NCBI RefSeq assembly: GCF_943193175.1 | Contig: NZ_CALPDF010000011.1 | Span: 1-64,000, forward strand | Reading direction: 5' to 3' | DNA length: 64,000 nt | Source of the DNA: Neobacillus muris | GTDB lineage: Bacteria > Bacillota > Bacilli > Bacillales > Cytobacillaceae | Shown: piece after piece, positions 63,412 to 64,000 of the stretch | How the letters are laid out: every line of letters starts with the position of its first letter | Position numbering within the stretch: the first letter of the stretch is position 1 | The notes under the pieces: generated by a model | The model's database searches: none | The model's input: only the letters and a program-made list of their open reading frames with translations | Told to the model about the DNA's origin: nothing | Program-made: the position numbers and the translations under genes

Positions 63412-64000
63412 TTATTTTAAAACTTTGTCTTCCCCAAACCATTTTGTTGAGATATCAGCTGCAGTGCCGTCTTCATTCATTTCGTCCAATGCTTTTTGCA
63501 GCTTGTTCAGTAACTCTTCGTTTCCTTTTTTCACTCCAACACCATATTCCTCAGGAGCAAGTGATTCATCAAGGACTTTAAAGGTATCTTTTTCTTTTGT
63601 CATATAGTAATCGATCACGACTTCGTCAATGACAACGGCATCTATGCGTCCGCTCTTTAAGTCGTTCAAGGCCATTACGTTATCACCGAACTCGGTTACT
63701 TCTTTCACCTTGGATTTAATCGGACTGGCATTCAAAGCATCTGCGGCAGAGGATTGCGATTGAAGTCCTACCACTTTGCCTTCGAGATCAGACAGCTTCG
63801 TTATGTTTGAATCCGTCTTAGTGACGACAACTTGTGCATTTTTTAAATAAGGTTTAGTGAAAAGAACCTTTTGTTTTCGTTCATCTGTAATAGTATAGCC
63901 ATTCCAAATTAAGTCAATCCGGCCGCTGCTTAGTTCAGATTCTTTTGTCTTCCAATCAATCGGCTGAATTTTTACATCCATGCCCATTTTTTTTGCGGCA
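63412..64000 (-). CDS. Polar amino acid ABC transporter substrate-binding protein (partial)
   Basis: The C-terminal 196 residues of a periplasmic-binding-type amino-acid receptor. The gene continues past the right edge; the frame is open to the last base, with AAKK before MGMDVKIQPI. The solute-binding segments GRIDLIWNGYTITDERKQKV, then LFTKPYL, and LSDLEGKVVGLQSQSSAADA are typical of GlnH/TcyA-like proteins. The signal peptide is outside the window. It is the first of three genes (binding protein, permease, ATPase). Confidence 0.93.
   Translation of the reverse strand, partial: AAKKMGMDVKIQPIDWKTKESELSSGRIDLIWNGYTITDERKQKVLFTKPYLKNAQVVVTKTDSNITKLSDLEGKVVGLQSQSSAADALNASPIKSKVKEVTEFGDNVMALNDLKSGRIDAVVIDEVVIDYYMTKEKDTFKVLDESLAPEEYGVGVKKGNEELLNKLQKALDEMNEDGTAADISTKWFGEDKVLK

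Overview
This window looks like ordinary chromosome from a low-GC, spore-forming Gram-positive bacterium of the family Bacillaceae. The evidence is a Bacillus-type 16S rRNA 5' end with tandem promoters, genes very close to the Bacillus subtilis set (fruRKA, aprX, queF, PyrR-type attenuation, a KinB-like sensor kinase) and strong purine-rich ribosome binding sites. The genus cannot be fixed from sequence reading alone. Most genes lie on the minus strand. I see no prophage, CRISPR array, insertion sequence or tRNA gene.

Layout. 1-0.5 kb: the 5' end of an rRNA operon, reading out of the left edge, with three tandem promoters. 0.5-3 kb: a methyltransferase, a decayed YitT-family gene and an orphan trpB. 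3.3-6.9 kb: fruR-fruK-fruA for fructose uptake, with a cre-like site. 7-11.7 kb: an MBL hydrolase, a lipoprotein cytochrome c, a HAD phosphatase with a LacI-type regulator, and small proteins. 12-16.5 kb: an LprI-like lipoprotein, a PepSY-type membrane protein and a MacA/MacB-like efflux operon. 16.6-19.4 kb: cytosine permease and deaminase behind a PyrR attenuator. 19.4-31.9 kb: scattered single genes, including a ribonuclease J behind a very strong terminator-like hairpin, a PstS-like protein fused to a membrane domain, queF behind a preQ1-I riboswitch, DedA and LemA/TPM. 31.9-35.8 kb: a KinB-like sensor kinase and an OmpR-type two-component pair. 36-38.7 kb: two divergent M20 hydrolases. 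38.8-44.5 kb: a complete galK-galE-galT-galM-galR operon. 44.8-49.8 kb: a diguanylate cyclase, the protease aprX and a psuK-psuG pseudouridine salvage pair. 50-54.9 kb: DinB, YkuK, DUF418, an M28 aminopeptidase and a methyltransferase. 55-60.7 kb: a GlcNAc-type PTS permease, an RsmF-like rRNA methyltransferase, an MFS exporter, a decayed cupin gene and a Cys-rich small protein. 60.8-64 kb: an MBL hydrolase and an amino-acid ABC transporter cut by the right edge.

The most informative signal joins two distant loci. The promoter of the two-component operon (35.9 kb) and the promoter of the MacAB-like efflux operon (16.5 kb) carry the same 11-bp-spaced direct repeat of TTAAG cores, each exactly 10 bp upstream of a -10 hexamer. 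That is the usual layout of an OmpR-family activator site, so this response regulator probably controls itself and the efflux operon. Other points are hairpins that pair with the Shine-Dalgarno sequences of aprX and queF, candidate operators for the HTH-PsuK fusion, and a dispersed REP-like palindrome family found at five main places. The rest is conventional carbon, nucleobase and housekeeping metabolism.
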